A stretch of DNA of 64,000 nucleotides. It comes from Stereocaulon alpinum (lineage: Eukaryota > Ascomycota > Lecanoromycetes > Lecanorales > Stereocaulaceae). The stretch's first letter is position 1; each line of letters starts with the position of its first letter. The notes beneath the pieces are model-generated. The model did not search any database, had not been told where the DNA came from, and was given only the letters and a program-made list of their open reading frames with translations. The translations under genes were made by a program, and so were the position numbers. Below are positions 44,867 to 56,482 of the stretch, piece by piece. The stretch is taken from the NCBI GenBank assembly GCA_018257865.1, contig JAEUBA010000074.1:98105-162104 (forward strand). Reading direction: 5' to 3'.

Positions 44867-46861
44867 ATGGTGTGGTATATATGCGACTCCACGCTGGAGT
44901 ACGAGCACAGTATGGTGAATCCCATAGATTAGCTTCGCGAAGCCGTGCTCTAACAATATGTGACAGTCGAGGAAACGAAAATATGGCACAACATGGAATT
45001 CCACCACTTTGGCCTAATACTATCCGCGCTATTCGGCCTGATCGCAGTCCTCATGTCATGGTTTTTGATATGGATGCACTGCACCCATTACCTGAAGCCC
45101 TGGGAACAGCGCCAGTGGGTTTGCCAGCTACCATTGAATCTCTGCAGCCAAAGCTGACAATCACCAGCATCATAAGAGTGTTGTTCATGGTCCCCATTTA
45201 CTCCATCGTCTCATTTTTATCCTACCTCTTTTACCGACACGCAATCTACTTTGCGGTCATACGAGATTGCTATGAAGCGTTCGCTATTGCTAGTTTCTTC
45301 GCTCTGATGTGTTCTTACATAGCACCGGATCTACACAACCAGAAAGACTACTTCAGAGGAATACAACCACGTGATTGGGTGCTTCCGTTGAGCTGGTTCA
45401 AGAGGTGTTGCGGAGGCGGGGAGAAGGGGTTTTTGAGGACGCCTAGGAGTGGGTTGACTTGGTTCAACGTAAGCTCCAGTGTTGGGGGGGGGGGATGGAT
45501 ATGAAAATTGCTAATGCGACTCCAGATCATCTGGTTTGGTGTCTTCCAGTACTGCTTCGTGCGGGTTTTCATGACTTTCGTAGCACTCGTCACCCAAATA
45601 TTTCACCGGTACTGCCAGGAATCACTCAGTCCAGCGTTTGCACATATTTGGGTACGTACGGATAACGCGCGCATGGGAGCTCATTAAGCTGATGAGTCCA
45701 GGTCACGATCATTGAAGGAGGCTGCGTAACAGTTGCAATGTACTGCCTAATCCAGTTCTACATTCAAATAAGAGCCGACCTCGCAGAACATCAGCCCTTG
45801 CTCAAGATTTCCGCTATCAAACTCGTCATCTTTCTATCATTTTGGCAGAACGTTAGTCCACCTCTTTCATACATGACAGCTTCGTCACCTAACCGTCTTT
45901 TCCCCAGATCATAATCAATTTCCTCACCTCCGGCGGTGCCATCAAGCCCACCAAAACAATTCAAACGCCTGACCTCAAGATTGGCATCCCTTCTATGCTT
46001 CTCTGCATCGAAATGGCCATATTCAGTGTCTTCCATCTCTGGGCTTTCCCCTGGAGAGTTTACGACGTACGGCGCTCCCCAATAGTAGCCTCAGAATCTG
46101 TACCAGGCCTGTATACCGACCCCCGCAACGCCTACCACGGCGGCCCTTTTGGCATCAAAGCGCTCATCGACGCCTTCAATGTCTGGGACTTGATCAAGAA
46201 CGTCGGCAGAGGCTTCAGATGGTTCATGAAAGGTCGCAAGACCCGAGAGACAGATGTCAGCTACAAGAGCAATGGCCGCCTCGAGCCAACACGGAATGCT
46301 CTCACAGCATTCAGATCTGATGATGAACATACACTAAATCCGTTCAACGAAGGTCACGGAGTAAGCAGCGAACCTTACATCGGCGGCGGCAAACCAGGCC
46401 GCTACCAACCCCTCTCCGACGACGGAGAATACGAAGACCGCCTCACCTCCCACCCACAGCCTGTCCCCTTCGATCCAACCTCTAACAACGCATACCCCCG
46501 CCCCATGGAGCGCCTACCTCACCGCAGAGACCCAAGCGGCAGCCAAGAGCACGGCGTCGTAGGAATCTACGACCCACCACCTCCCGTAAAAAACCAACTA
46601 CCATACCCAGACACCAGCGCCGCATTCTCACAACCGAGCCTAGGCTCGCAAGATACAAGCTATCATGGCGCGAGAGACAGCCATAGGGATAGCAGCAGAC
46701 TAACACCCGTTCCCCCACCAGATCCGCATCCCTTAGGCCCACCGGGCAGGATGAGTTATGAGCAAGACGAGTGGGATGATTTCGTCGGCGATACCGCTGC
46801 GGAGAGGGAAGATGAACGGCATTTGGGAGGCGAGCACGGAGTGAGGGATAATCGGTTCTGA
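44867..46861 (+). CDS. OSTalpha/TMEM184 (DUF300) family membrane protein
   Basis: Seven-helix membrane protein of the organic solute transporter alpha / TMEM184 family. Exons: 44867-44909, 44967-45114, 45168-45468, 45526-45651, 45702-45851, 45908-46861; 573 residues. Hydrophobic helices include LILSALFGLIAVLMSWFLIW, VLFMVPIYSIVSFLSYLFYR, FAIASFFALMCSYIA, IIWFGVFQYCFVRVFMTFVA, VTIIEGGCVTVAMYCLIQFY, IKLVIFLSFWQNIIINFL and IPSMLLCIEMAIFSVFHLWA. The conserved HYLKPWEQRHIIRVLFMVP loop spans intron 2. The C-terminal 200 residues are cytosolic, disordered and proline-rich. Fungal members are linked to vacuolar or endosomal membranes, but their transport substrate is unclear. Intron 3 contains an 11-base G run, a spot prone to sequencing error. 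Confidence 0.9.
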
Positions 46862-46876
46862 ATTGTTTGTAGCGTG

Positions 46877-46914
46877 TATGTATGTATGTATGTGACTGAC
46901 TGACTGACTGACTG
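46877..46914. repeat. compound tetranucleotide microsatellite
   Basis: About four TATG units pass directly into five GACT units, just after the stop codon of the OSTalpha-like gene, in its probable 3' UTR. Confidence 0.9.
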
Positions 46915-47064
46915 ATGCTTTCGACCTCCTTTTTCCCTGATAGGCGGCTCTACTTCTGAGCAAGCGGGCGTTTTGAACTACATATTCACTCAAGCCCAAC
47001 TGGAACGAAAGGAGATACCAATGCCTTTGCATACCACACTACCTTACTTTACCTCCATGCATGG

Positions 47065-47086
47065 AATCCAATCCAATCCAATCCAA
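47065..47086. repeat. AATCC pentanucleotide repeat
   Basis: Four tandem AATCC units in non-coding sequence. Confidence 0.85.
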
Positions 47087-47168
47087 TGCCCTATTGCACG
47101 GAGCGGAACCCCTTCGTATCCATCTTACCCGGTACACGATCCATCAATCGAGCATGGAACACGAACAA

Positions 47169-47191
47169 ACTCAACCTCAACCTCAACCTCC
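47169..47191. repeat. AACCTC hexanucleotide repeat
   Basis: Nearly four tandem units of TCAACC in non-coding sequence. Confidence 0.8.
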
Positions 47192-48511
47192 ATACCCATC
47201 CCACAAGCAAATCCATCCTAACAAAAAGCCTCGCCCAACACTACTCACTCACTAAACCCCCCCAAGCGCATCCCCAGAATACCGTACACGTCCCCACCTA
47301 TCCTATCTCGCGCCCACCCCTGACCTTCCGAAACCGTACCACGCACTCGGGGCGGGTCCCAGCGAACTACGTACACGCCAAACCCCCAATGAACTAAATA
47401 ACTAGCTTCAAAATCTGAAATATAACTTAACCTGAGCCTGCAGCTTAGACTTTGGCTGCGAGCTTGAGTTTGAACGCCGAAGCCGAGGCCGGATCGAGAG
47501 CTGTGTCGTTTGCGGTACGGTGCGGTGTGGGGTGGGAAGTGAAGGGGCCGGCTAGTGGGGTGGGATGGGATACGTAGTTGAGTTGGGTTTTGGAGCTTGG
47601 GTTAGGGTTGGGATTCAGGAAGGGGGGTGTTGGGTACGGAGTGGGAAGTGGGGAAGGGGGAAGTATGAGAATGAGGGCGTGGCAGGTGAAGGGGTCGTTT
47701 GTTTTGGGGTGAAGAGATATTGTATGGGGGGGGATTTGTGTTTGGGAGACGTCATCTTTGAGATAGGTTTTTGTTAATAAAGAAAAGTAGATCAGGCGAG
47801 GCGAGGATAAGAGGACTCTAACAAAACGAATTCGTTTTCATTCATTTGCTACCTGTTGAGTTTTCCAGGCTGGGGTACCCATCCCATATCGATGCCTGTT
47901 CATTACTCTTCCCAAACACCGTGCTCGATGTTCAATGCTGTTGCTATGCTTGCTCGCTCGCTTGCTTGCTATGCTGCGCTGTCCCTGTCCCTATAACACA
48001 TGCTGCTAAAATGTACGAAAACGACTGGAAAAAATGCCACAAGATTCAGCTCTTGAAACTTTGTGTCCGAATTAGAAGCGTGCCTGCCTATATGTATCAG
48101 GAAAAGAAGAACCGTTATGTTTTGGTGCAGAGTGGAGGCCAGGTTTTGGCTCCGTGTGTCTATGTGCCGTATGGTATCTGGTAAAAGGGCAGCAGGAGGT
48201 CGTCGAGAGGATCGGAGGAGTTCGTCGCGGAGAATGCGCATGAGGAGGCGGTAATCTGTGCTCGTGTCGAGAGGATGAATGTGCGGTTCGCGGAAGAGAA
48301 CATTCATTGGGTGACACGGATGCTCTTCATCGCTATTGGTAGGTTTCGTAGGTGGTACACACTCGTGGTGTGCCAAAGATGGATAGGATGAGGAGTTTGG
48401 TGGCAATGGTAGGTGGTGGTGGTGTGACAGATTGCCGTCCATCTTTTACTCGATTACAGGTTTGACCCTTTCTGACTCGGGCTTCCAGGTGCCTGTGGGT
48501 GGTCCGTTAGC

Positions 48512-49645
48512 TCAGTCGCCTGAAGGATTCGCTCTGGTAATTGTACCTTCGAAGTCATGCTTCACAAAAGCCATTGGGTCCTCTGGATCTTTAGCACCCA
48601 TCTGCTGCACACCCGGACTGAAACTTGTAATGGGTAATACCACCACATCTCCCACCTTCTTCGCCGCTTCCATGCCTGTGAATGTTTCCCATGTAATGTT
48701 TTTTGATCCTTCCATCTTGAAATATGTAGGGTCATTCAGGTATGCGAAGATTGTATCCGTCCACAAAGCTGGGCCAGTAAACTCGACAATGCTTTTATCC
48801 ATCTTTTTGTCTTTGAGGATTCCCTTCTTTGCCATTTGCATCGCCTCCTCGGTTATATTCGCGACAATGTCGCGCAGAACAGGATGCCCTGATTTTGCCT
48901 GGATCGTCCATTGGCAGAACTGTATCCGGCGAGAATACCAGTCTCTCCAATCTTCTCGGTCCGGATCAGCTTCGATTCCAATGACTAGACCGAATGTTGA
49001 TCGTGGTACTTCGCTGGGTATCCAGTCTGTGGTTGACCGGAGAGCGGTGGTGTCAATGTCTGTGTAGATACCCCCTCGCGCAAGTAGAATCAGGTACCGG
49101 AAGAAGTCTGCTTTCATGACTGGTAGAGGTAGAGATGTGTATGCGTCGAGTACTTCTGGTACTGAAGCGTATAGATGTTTTAACAGGTAGACTGCTGCGT
49201 CATCCGTGACGACCTCATGGACGAAACCTGGATGTAGCTCCGACCAGCTTGCTTCTGCCGGTCTAAAGGTCTCTCCGAAATCTCCTGATGCTGGCGTGTA
49301 TTTCCATGTCTGCCAAATATACGCCGGAAATTTCCCTGCCCTGTCGTATGGAAATTGGTATTGCAATCGATCTCTTAATGATGTGGTGACAACCTCCGTC
49401 AGCGGCTGCTGTGCCAAATCTTTCGTATTCGAGGCTTTTCGAGGTGGAGGATATGGTCTTGACGGCTTTTCTGAGCTTGGCGGTACTCCTGTTGTCTTGG
49501 GCTGCTGTTTGGACGTTTCGAAATCAAGCTTTTGGTTGTCGGCGAGTGTAGCCCGCGAAGCTGCGGTGGAGTGGGAGGAGTGTAATAAGTAGACAGCAGT
49601 AAGTATGAAGAGTGCCAGCACCGCTGCTTTCCGGTAGGTGAGCAT
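48512..49645 (-). CDS. OCH1-like alpha-1,6-mannosyltransferase (GT32)
   Basis: Golgi type II membrane glycosyltransferase of 377 residues, single exon. The frame is open to 49675, but the first ATG is 49645. A short cytosolic tail (MLTYRK) is followed by one membrane anchor (AAVLALFILTAVYLL) and a stem region rich in Pro and Lys. The catalytic domain starts near residue 100 (PAYIWQTWKYTP). GT32 hallmarks are MKADFFRYLILLARGGIY and the DxD metal site in YTDIDTTAL, with GPALWTD and a C-terminal HDFEG similar to the HxxxGSW-type end. It transfers mannose from GDP-mannose; OCH1 itself starts the outer chain of N-glycans. Fungi carry several paralogues, so which one this is remains open. Confidence 0.9.
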   Translation of the reverse strand: MLTYRKAAVLALFILTAVYLLHSSHSTAASRATLADNQKLDFETSKQQPKTTGVPPSSEKPSRPYPPPRKASNTKDLAQQPLTEVVTTSLRDRLQYQFPYDRAGKFPAYIWQTWKYTPASGDFGETFRPAEASWSELHPGFVHEVVTDDAAVYLLKHLYASVPEVLDAYTSLPLPVMKADFFRYLILLARGGIYTDIDTTALRSTTDWIPSEVPRSTFGLVIGIEADPDREDWRDWYSRRIQFCQWTIQAKSGHPVLRDIVANITEEAMQMAKKGILKDKKMDKSIVEFTGPALWTDTIFAYLNDPTYFKMEGSKNITWETFTGMEAAKKVGDVVVLPITSFSPGVQQMGAKDPEDPMAFVKHDFEGTITRANPSGD

Positions 49646-51248
49646 AGTCGTCGCTGAGACGCGCGTCTTGGTCAATGTGTGAAGAATGGTAGAGGTTAAG
49701 GCTGAGGGGCCGAGGTGAAGGACGAGGGTTCAGCGGCGCGGGCTGTGAAGGTTTCAGAAACAAGCCTCCTCTTCACGTGTTGCAATTCATGAGTGGCTTC
49801 TGCAAAACGGGACTCCTGGTTTGATTGTGGGTCAAGCCGCTCCTGAATAATTTCCTCGCTTGGAGCTGCTCAATCCCTTTGTTTGCCGGAGCTATTGTTA
49901 ATGAGGATAGGATATTCTGTGGAAGATGAAAGGGAAGACTAAGGTAGGTCAAGGAATGAAAGGTACAATAGGGTCGTAGACAGAGGTAAAAGAGAGAGAC
50001 AAAGGTCGCAGACCTATGTTGTGGCAAGAAATGGGAGGTTCGGGGAATAAGCTGGGAGTGATAGCCAAGGAGCCAAGGTCGCCCAAAGAACCGAAGTCAA
50101 GCACCCAAAGCGGAGGTCCTGGCGTATTTAGCGTCGACTTGATTGGCGGTCGATCTTCATCCGTAGCGAGAAGATTATCAGAACTTCAGAACTTCAGAAC
50201 TTCAGAACTTCAGAACCGCATAAGAACATGACGTAGAAGTTGATGTAAAGATAAAAAAGACAATTGCTTTGATGAGGAGGGAGAATAATATAATCGTGTC
50301 AGAAATCATTGAATCATGTGATCTGTACAAAGCTGACGAGTCTCTTTCACGAAGCTTTTATCGTTTTCCAACGGCTGTCCTGGATCCCCTTCCCTGCCGG
50401 TTCCCGTAGCCTCGTAGTCTAACCTACAAATAGAGACACATACCAGTATTAAATGTCATTATTATATTCCCCGTATCTACACATCGCCTTCCTCATGGAG
50501 TGACACTTCTACATGTCCATACTGATGTTCTACCTGCATTGATCATCTGCTGCTCGATAACACTCAACTAAGCATTGGAGAACTCTGATACGCAAGGTGG
50601 ACACACGCGCATGCATGCAGGCCCCTGCCCCCAGGCGCCACCTTATCTCTTCCCCCCACCATTCCACACCAACTTCGGTCAACGACGCCGAAGCATGCAC
50701 CATGATGATATAGCCTTCATCTATATACGACTGTGCAGCTTCATGGATTCTTTAAGGTACTTTGGCCACGTCCAGAAGTCGCGCATAAGGTAATTACATC
50801 TTAGTCGTGTCGCAGGGCCGCGTCAGCCAAGTCCAAATCCGCACAGTCGGCATAATCTCAACCGCCCCGGAGTACTCACCCCGGGTTTAATAGTTGTGCA
50901 CGAACCGACATAGAACCAGTGCGCTTGAAGATGCACAATTCAAATGAAAGGATGAGATTGTTTCAAGCGTTGAACATACGCCTCCATTCTCTTAGGGTTT
51001 TGATAATTATCATGGCGAGAATATTTGCATTTCCATTTCCATTTTCGGGTGTCCAAACACTCAAAACTAGTAGGACTCTGTGACCCCCGGATCTGGGTCG
51101 CCTAACACGGCATGTACTTTCGAAACATGGGTTCCTTCTGTTCGCATCTCTATTTAGAAATGCTGATACTTATCACAACCAAGGCTGCCAAGTCAAGCAA
51201 CATTCTAATGTCTCTATTTGAGACAAGTAGGATTCGGAAAGCACCATC
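49646..51248. other. intergenic 1.6 kb, no gene recognised
   Basis: Lies between two minus-strand genes and includes the promoter of the mannosyltransferase. An 8-base tandem repeat is listed separately. No convincing ORF. Confidence 0.5.
50179..50215. repeat. 8-base tandem repeat (CAGAACTT)
   Basis: Between four and five perfect tandem units of CAGAACTT, about 530 bases upstream of the mannosyltransferase start. Confidence 0.9.
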
Positions 51249-52853
51249 TCACCCTAGGAAACTTCTAATATTGCCGCCAATGTACTCCAAATCTAGCAGA
51301 AACGTGTCATGTCCGAACAGCGATTTGTCTTCTCCAAGCTCCACATGTGTAACAGACCGGTTGCCTGCAGCTCGCAATGTTTCAGCAATTTCGCTCTGCT
51401 GCCAAGCAGGGAACAAGATGTCGCTAGCAACGCCCATGACTAATGTCGGATGGTTGCGCAGAGGTGAAAGTCCTTTGATTAGGTCCTCGGATGGGCGGGT
51501 GGAATTAGAAGCCACTGGCTCTGAAAGAGATCTGGACGAGGTCTCGGCTGTCTGTTCTTCGTAAGGCTTGTCCGGTAGCGCAAGAGAACAGGAGCGGCCT
51601 TTGTCACCCTCCCTCTGACTAGACGAGGATTTGGATTGATTTTGGAGCCGCAATTCATGCATCTGCTCTTGATGCTCATGTCCCAGGTCAAATAGATCCA
51701 TAGCTTTTGAAACGTAGAGGAGGCTGTTAGCGTCGTATTCTAAGCAGAACTTCTCCCCAGCATGATCGAGGTATGTTTCGATAAGGAAATCAGGACACAG
51801 CGCTGGCGGTTGACTCGGGTCAGCTCTCCTCCGCCCAAAACGTTGTTCCCACTCGGGCCCACTTCGATATGTCACTGTAGCAATTTCCCGTGCCAGCTTC
51901 ATACCTGCATGTGGTGGTATGCCATTGTAATAAAATCCACGCTGCCAGTTGGGATCCATCATCAGCACTTGACGCTGGGTATGCCGCATGGCAATGCTGT
52001 ATGGATGACTTCGAGCACAGCCGCTCACACTGACAATCTTGCCGACTCTTTCGGGGAACAGGACGCCAGCGGCCAAGCTTTGCATGCCACCCATACTCGA
52101 TCCGACGCTTGCGTATAGCTTTTCGATCCCAAATGCATTGAGCAACCTGAATTGCGCTCTCACCATGTCCTCCATGGTCAGAATTGGGAATCGTGTAGCG
52201 TAGTTCTGGCCATCCGCAGGATCAATTGAGCCAGGCCCTGTACTGCCGTAACATCCTCCTATGACATTTGTACAGATGATGAAATATTTGTTAGTGTCTA
52301 ATGGCGCCCCGGGTCCAATAAATTTCTCCCACCACCCAGGCTTGGGGTTTGCTTCTGTACTGTGAGCATGGCTTGATGCTGAGAGGCCAGTATGCAGTAG
52401 TATAGCATTGCTCTTGTCTTCGTTCAATCTCCCCCAATTCTCATAGGCGACGTTGAATTGCGGTAGAATTCCTCCCCAATCGAGAAGTAATGGTGCATGC
52501 GAATGCCAACTTCGATGGCGTCCGGTGGTGTATGATGGTTCCGGTCCAGAGTTCAAGGAGCGCCTGATCAAGGAAGCAGTCCTGGCCTCTTGAGCATCCA
52601 AACATGGAAATGAAAGTGCAGGGTTTGAGGAGTCCGGAGGCTGTTCTTCTTCAACTTCTGCTAATGCTGGCTGAGAGCTGCGAGAAGACGTTTTGTGAAA
52701 GCTCCGAGAGGCCGGTGTATCTGGGACCCGAGACATGGGCGAGAGGTGCAGTTGGCGGATTTGGGGATTTGTCCAAGAGCGTGCTATAGCGTTTCCGACC
52801 TTCCCGGATGCAACGCGGGCAGCAATGGCTGCACCGTGTCGCACGAACATCAT
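51249..52853 (-). CDS. cysA: serine O-acetyltransferase of the MetX fold (CysA/Cys2-like)
   Basis: Alpha/beta-hydrolase acyltransferase of 534 residues, single exon. It resembles bacterial homoserine O-acetyltransferase but groups by sequence with fungal serine O-acetyltransferases (Aspergillus CysA, fission yeast Cys2), which make O-acetylserine for cysteine synthesis in mitochondria. The catalytic Ser is in the nucleophile elbow VGSSMGGMQSL, the Asp in GVASDILFPAWQQ and the His in GHDTFLLD. Family motifs ILLHTGLSASSHA, NVIGGCYGSTGP and GGILPQFNVAYE are present. The N-terminus (MMFVRHGAAIAARVASGKVG) is basic and lacks acids, fitting a mitochondrial presequence. A Ser-rich insertion of about 50 residues lies before the catalytic Asp. 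A small transposon lies 160 bases upstream of the start codon. Confidence 0.88.
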   Translation of the reverse strand: MMFVRHGAAIAARVASGKVGNAIARSWTNPQIRQLHLSPMSRVPDTPASRSFHKTSSRSSQPALAEVEEEQPPDSSNPALSFPCLDAQEARTASLIRRSLNSGPEPSYTTGRHRSWHSHAPLLLDWGGILPQFNVAYENWGRLNEDKSNAILLHTGLSASSHAHSTEANPKPGWWEKFIGPGAPLDTNKYFIICTNVIGGCYGSTGPGSIDPADGQNYATRFPILTMEDMVRAQFRLLNAFGIEKLYASVGSSMGGMQSLAAGVLFPERVGKIVSVSGCARSHPYSIAMRHTQRQVLMMDPNWQRGFYYNGIPPHAGMKLAREIATVTYRSGPEWEQRFGRRRADPSQPPALCPDFLIETYLDHAGEKFCLEYDANSLLYVSKAMDLFDLGHEHQEQMHELRLQNQSKSSSSQREGDKGRSCSLALPDKPYEEQTAETSSRSLSEPVASNSTRPSEDLIKGLSPLRNHPTLVMGVASDILFPAWQQSEIAETLRAAGNRSVTHVELGEDKSLFGHDTFLLDLEYIGGNIRSFLG

Positions 52854-53012
52854 GTTGTGTGTCGAGTGTGAGAATGGTGTCGGAAGAAATCCATGAAGAG
52901 TCTGTATATATTGAAATCGCCATGATGTGTTGCTTTCTAATGTTCTGAAGGTCGTCAGCGATGGCGTGCTTGAGGCTAGAAAAGCCTAGTGCCACGAGCT
53001 TTGCTACGGGTA

Positions 53013-53354
53013 CGGAGGTTGACACCGAAAGTCCTGGAACGGCGCTGATGATCTTAGTATCCTAAGCCCAAGCCCTAGCCCTAACTTTCGATAGAGCCCC
53101 TGGAACAAGCCACGTAGATATACGTTAATAGGGCGGGGAGAATAAGCTGGTTGGGGTGCGCTCTAGGCGTAGGATGGCCTATAATACGTAATCTGCGGGT
53201 AGTACTGCGCGACCGTGCCCGCTATCCGCATCCCCTACCGGCAGTCGCCTAGGGCAACCTCTCCTGGGCTGTCCTCAGAAGCTAGGGCTAGGGCTTTAGA
53301 CTTAGTATACTAAGATCTTTAGCGCTGTTCTAGGACTTTCGGTGTCAACCTCCG
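53013..53354. mobile_element. MITE-like element with long terminal inverted repeats and TA flanks
   Basis: CGGAGGTTGACACCGAAAGTCC at the left end is inverted at the right end (GGACTTTCGGTGTCAACCTCCG). The inverted match extends, with a few mismatches, about 50-70 bases inward on both sides. TA flanks both ends (53011-53012, 53355-53356), as for Tc1/mariner-type insertions. At 342 bases it has no coding capacity. It shows little RIP damage although the sequence beyond it is saturated. It sits in the promoter of the serine O-acetyltransferase gene and marks the left edge of the AT-rich island. Confidence 0.75.
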
Positions 53355-53356
53355 TA

Positions 53357-53690
53357 CAGCTTGTCCTATAAGTACTAAAATCAACAACCTACTTCTATAC
53401 GATAGAGGTTGTTACGGGCTAGCCTTTCGTTACTTACTAGTCCTTTATTACTTGCTAGTGTTTATACACCTTAGCCTAGGTCTAACGCTAGGCCCTTTTA
53501 ACCTTAGCGCCTACCGAGCCGCGTCCCTAATATATTATACACACGCTCTATATATATAGCTTTCCTTCCTTAGATTTATTCTCCTAGTCTAATAACACCC
53601 CTATTAACTCGCTCTAGGCTAGCCCCTAATATTAGAATAAATCTTATAACTTACCCCTACCCTTATAAGTGTATCAGCGAGGTTAAATAA
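53357..53690. other. AT-rich, RIP-affected sequence, possible gypsy LTR or leader
   Basis: Follows the MITE and precedes the recognisable gypsy gag remnants. It may be the 5' LTR or leader of that element, but no second LTR copy is in the window to prove it. Confidence 0.35.
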
Positions 53691-56482
53691 ATAATATAAA
53701 CTAACTTAGTATTTAACCCTACTAAGGTAGTAAAAGAAACTAAATAACCTACTAGAGGCGAAGACTATAAGGAGTAGTTACTAGTAAATAAAGCTAAAGA
53801 GGTATAGGCCTATAAACTATTAATAATTAGAAGAGGCTATAGCCTACTACCTATAATATTACTAGTACTAGCGGGTATTAAAGAAAATTTCTATAAACCT
53901 AAATTATACCTAATAATATAATTCTAATCCTACTTACCTAAATACTAAGTACCTTAGTCTTCGTCCCTCTACCTACCTATCTACTACTTATATACTATCT
54001 TATAAGAGTATACGCTAAAGCGTACCTTCTAACTATTTAGGATTCTTATCTCTAAGCTAGTCCTTAGTACCTATACCCTCTTCTTTAGATCTTAATAACC
54101 CCCTACCCTTAATTAAAACTTCTAAGCTAGAAGACGTAGAGAACTTAAGCTTTAAGGAAGATACTAAAAAAATAGTTACTATACCCCCTCCGCTAACTAC
54201 TAATATAGGTAATATACTAGCCTTTACTAAAGCTTAGACTACCTTTATAATAACTACTATCTAAGCTACTATAGTAGCAGCCCTTATAGCGAATACCCTC
54301 CCGCCTATACCTCCTAATCTCTAACGTTAGTAGAGATCCCTTACTACTAATCTCTAGCTAGTAATAGACTATTACCTTCTTAAGCCTACCCCTAGTAGCT
54401 CTCTTATTAATCTATCTAAAATTAAGTATCCCTATAATTATTTTAGTAATTATAAGGGTAAGGTAGAGTATAATTTATAGAAGATAGTAATAAAGCTATT
54501 TATTAAGGAATACCCTACTAACTTCTAAAAAGGATTAAAGTAAGTTTTAGCCTACTTTAAATACTCCTCTAGCGAAGCTTAAACCTTAATCCTTTAATAT
54601 ATAGATCCTAATTATATAAGCCCTACTAAAAACGCCTCTAATATCTTAAAGATACTTAACTAGCGTTTTTTTAATTATAATTATATCTAGTCTACCTACC
54701 TCACCTACTATAAGCTTAAAATAGGATTAATAACTTATAATAATTTCTATATTAAATTTACCTAGCTTATAACTATTAGAAAAATTAATACTAAACGCTA
54801 GTTTAAGGATCTATATAAGAAGATCTCCCCTATACTAAAATAGGATATCTATACTAAGAAATATAAGATAAATAAGGACTATAGTACCCTTAACGAGTTC
54901 CTTATAATTACTAATAGGGAGATATATAATATCTAAGCTAAAGAAGCTGTAATAAAGCCTCTAGTAAATACTAACCCTTATAGTATCTTAAGAATAAAGA
55001 GCTAGTAAGCCCCCTTACCTACTCTAAACCCTTATATAAATCGCTAGGTTATATCTAGAAGTACTATTATCCGCCCCCTATCTAACTCCTATAAAGAGGA
55101 ACCTTATAAGGAGGAGCGTCCTATATTAAAGGATAAGCTAAGGTACTTCTATTATAATAAGGAAGGCTACTTTACCCTAGAATACCCTAAGTATCTCTGC
55201 GAAGTAGTATAAGAAGTTAGTAGCGAAGATAAGGACACTAGAGAAGTTAAGGAGATATTAGATTTAGAAAACTAGCTATTCTTAGAGAAGTTACCCCTAA
55301 GGACCTACTATTCTTATTATCTATAGAATTCTATAATCCCTTTAGTAGACGCTTATTTATATATCCTATTACCTTAATAGCTTAGGATAAGGAATATAAA
55401 TTAAAAGCTTTTACTAATACTAGTACTACTATATACTTATTTATTAATAAAAAAGAAGTGTAAATCCTTTCTAATACCCTTAATATTATCCCTATTCCCC
55501 TTTCTAAACCCCGATACCTTTACGGATATAATAGTAAAATATAAAGGAAGCCTATTACCTATACTATCTATCCCTTAATATAGGTTAGCGACTATATAGA
55601 GTCTACCGTACCTATACTTATTACTAACTTAGGTAATTAATATATTATCCTTAGTAAGCTATAGATAAATAAGTATAAGGTCCTACTAGATATAGTAGAT
55701 AATTATATTATCTTTATACTAAGGTGTTATAACTATACGGGTATACCTATACCTAAGCCGCCTACCCTTAGTCTAGGAGTTAAAGCTAAATTAACTACTA
55801 TAAAGCTAGTAAAGCCTACTAAGATCGCTATAGTAAAACCTAAGACTAAAAAGGTTATTCCCCCTTATACTACCTCTCCCCCGCCCGAAGAAAATAAGGT
55901 GTTAGATATTAGTTAAATTAGTATAGCAGCCTTCTACCTACTAGCTTAGAATCCGAAGAAGTACTAAGTTTAGTATTTCTCTATAACCCTTACTAGAATA
56001 GACTATTAACTAAGAAAAGATATTCTAATAGAAGTAATACGCGAGACTATTATCTATACTAAAGATAATATTAAAAAGAAGCTCCTAAAGGAGTACTACG
56101 ACTTAATTAATATCTTTAATAAAGATAAGGTAAAGGTTCTCCCTCTATATTAACTATATAATTATAAGATTAAATTAGAGCTAGGGAAGAAGCTACTATA
56201 GAGCTAACTATACCTAATATCTAGCTTTAAGCTATAGAAGGTAAAAGAATACCTTAAAGAGAACCTTAAGAAGGGCTTTATCTTACTAAGTACCGCCCTA
56301 TATATATCCCTAGTACTATTTATATAGAAGAAGGATAGTAGCTTAAGATTCTACGTAGACTACCGTAGACTTAATACTATTATAATTTAGAACCGCTATC
56401 TAATCCTATTAATTAAAGAAGCCTTAGCTCGTATAGTAGGTTATAAGTATTTTACTAAGCTTAATATTATTACTATATTTAA
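53690..56482 (+). mobile_element. Ty3/gypsy retrotransposon, RIP-degraded and truncated by a Helitron
   Basis: Plus-strand remnants appear in gypsy order. There is a gag region (about 54100-55200) with a zinc knuckle at 55147-55191, where positions expected to be Cys and His read Tyr. A protease-like FTNTSTTIYLF segment follows near 55410, then a reverse transcriptase start near 56285-56480 (LRFYVDYRRLN, KYFTKLNIITIFN). Stops are frequent and CpA/TpG dinucleotides are scarce. The RT breaks off abruptly after FN at 56482, where the Helitron 3' end begins. The missing RT, RNase H and integrase would have to resume on the far side of the Helitron, outside the window. The left boundary is approximate. 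Confidence 0.8.

Larger units (their letters stand above)
46862..48511. other. convergent intergenic region with simple repeats
   Basis: 1.65 kb without recognisable genes. It holds several microsatellites (listed separately) and a G-rich tract at about 47510-47740. Overlapping ORFs of 60-157 codons reflect biased composition. Confidence 0.5.

Noticed and set aside
47969..48442. Minus-strand 157-codon ORF and overlapping plus-strand ORFs
   Set aside because: Low-complexity composition, no domain, and ORFs in several frames at once.
48498..48560. tRNA-like A-box (TAGCTCAGTCG) and B-box-like string
   Set aside because: They fall within the 3' coding end of the mannosyltransferase and cannot form a cloverleaf acceptor stem.
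53070..53300. Telomere-like TAGGGC/CCCTAG strings
   Set aside because: Only two or three imperfect units on each side of a foldback element; they are part of the inverted repeats, not a telomere.
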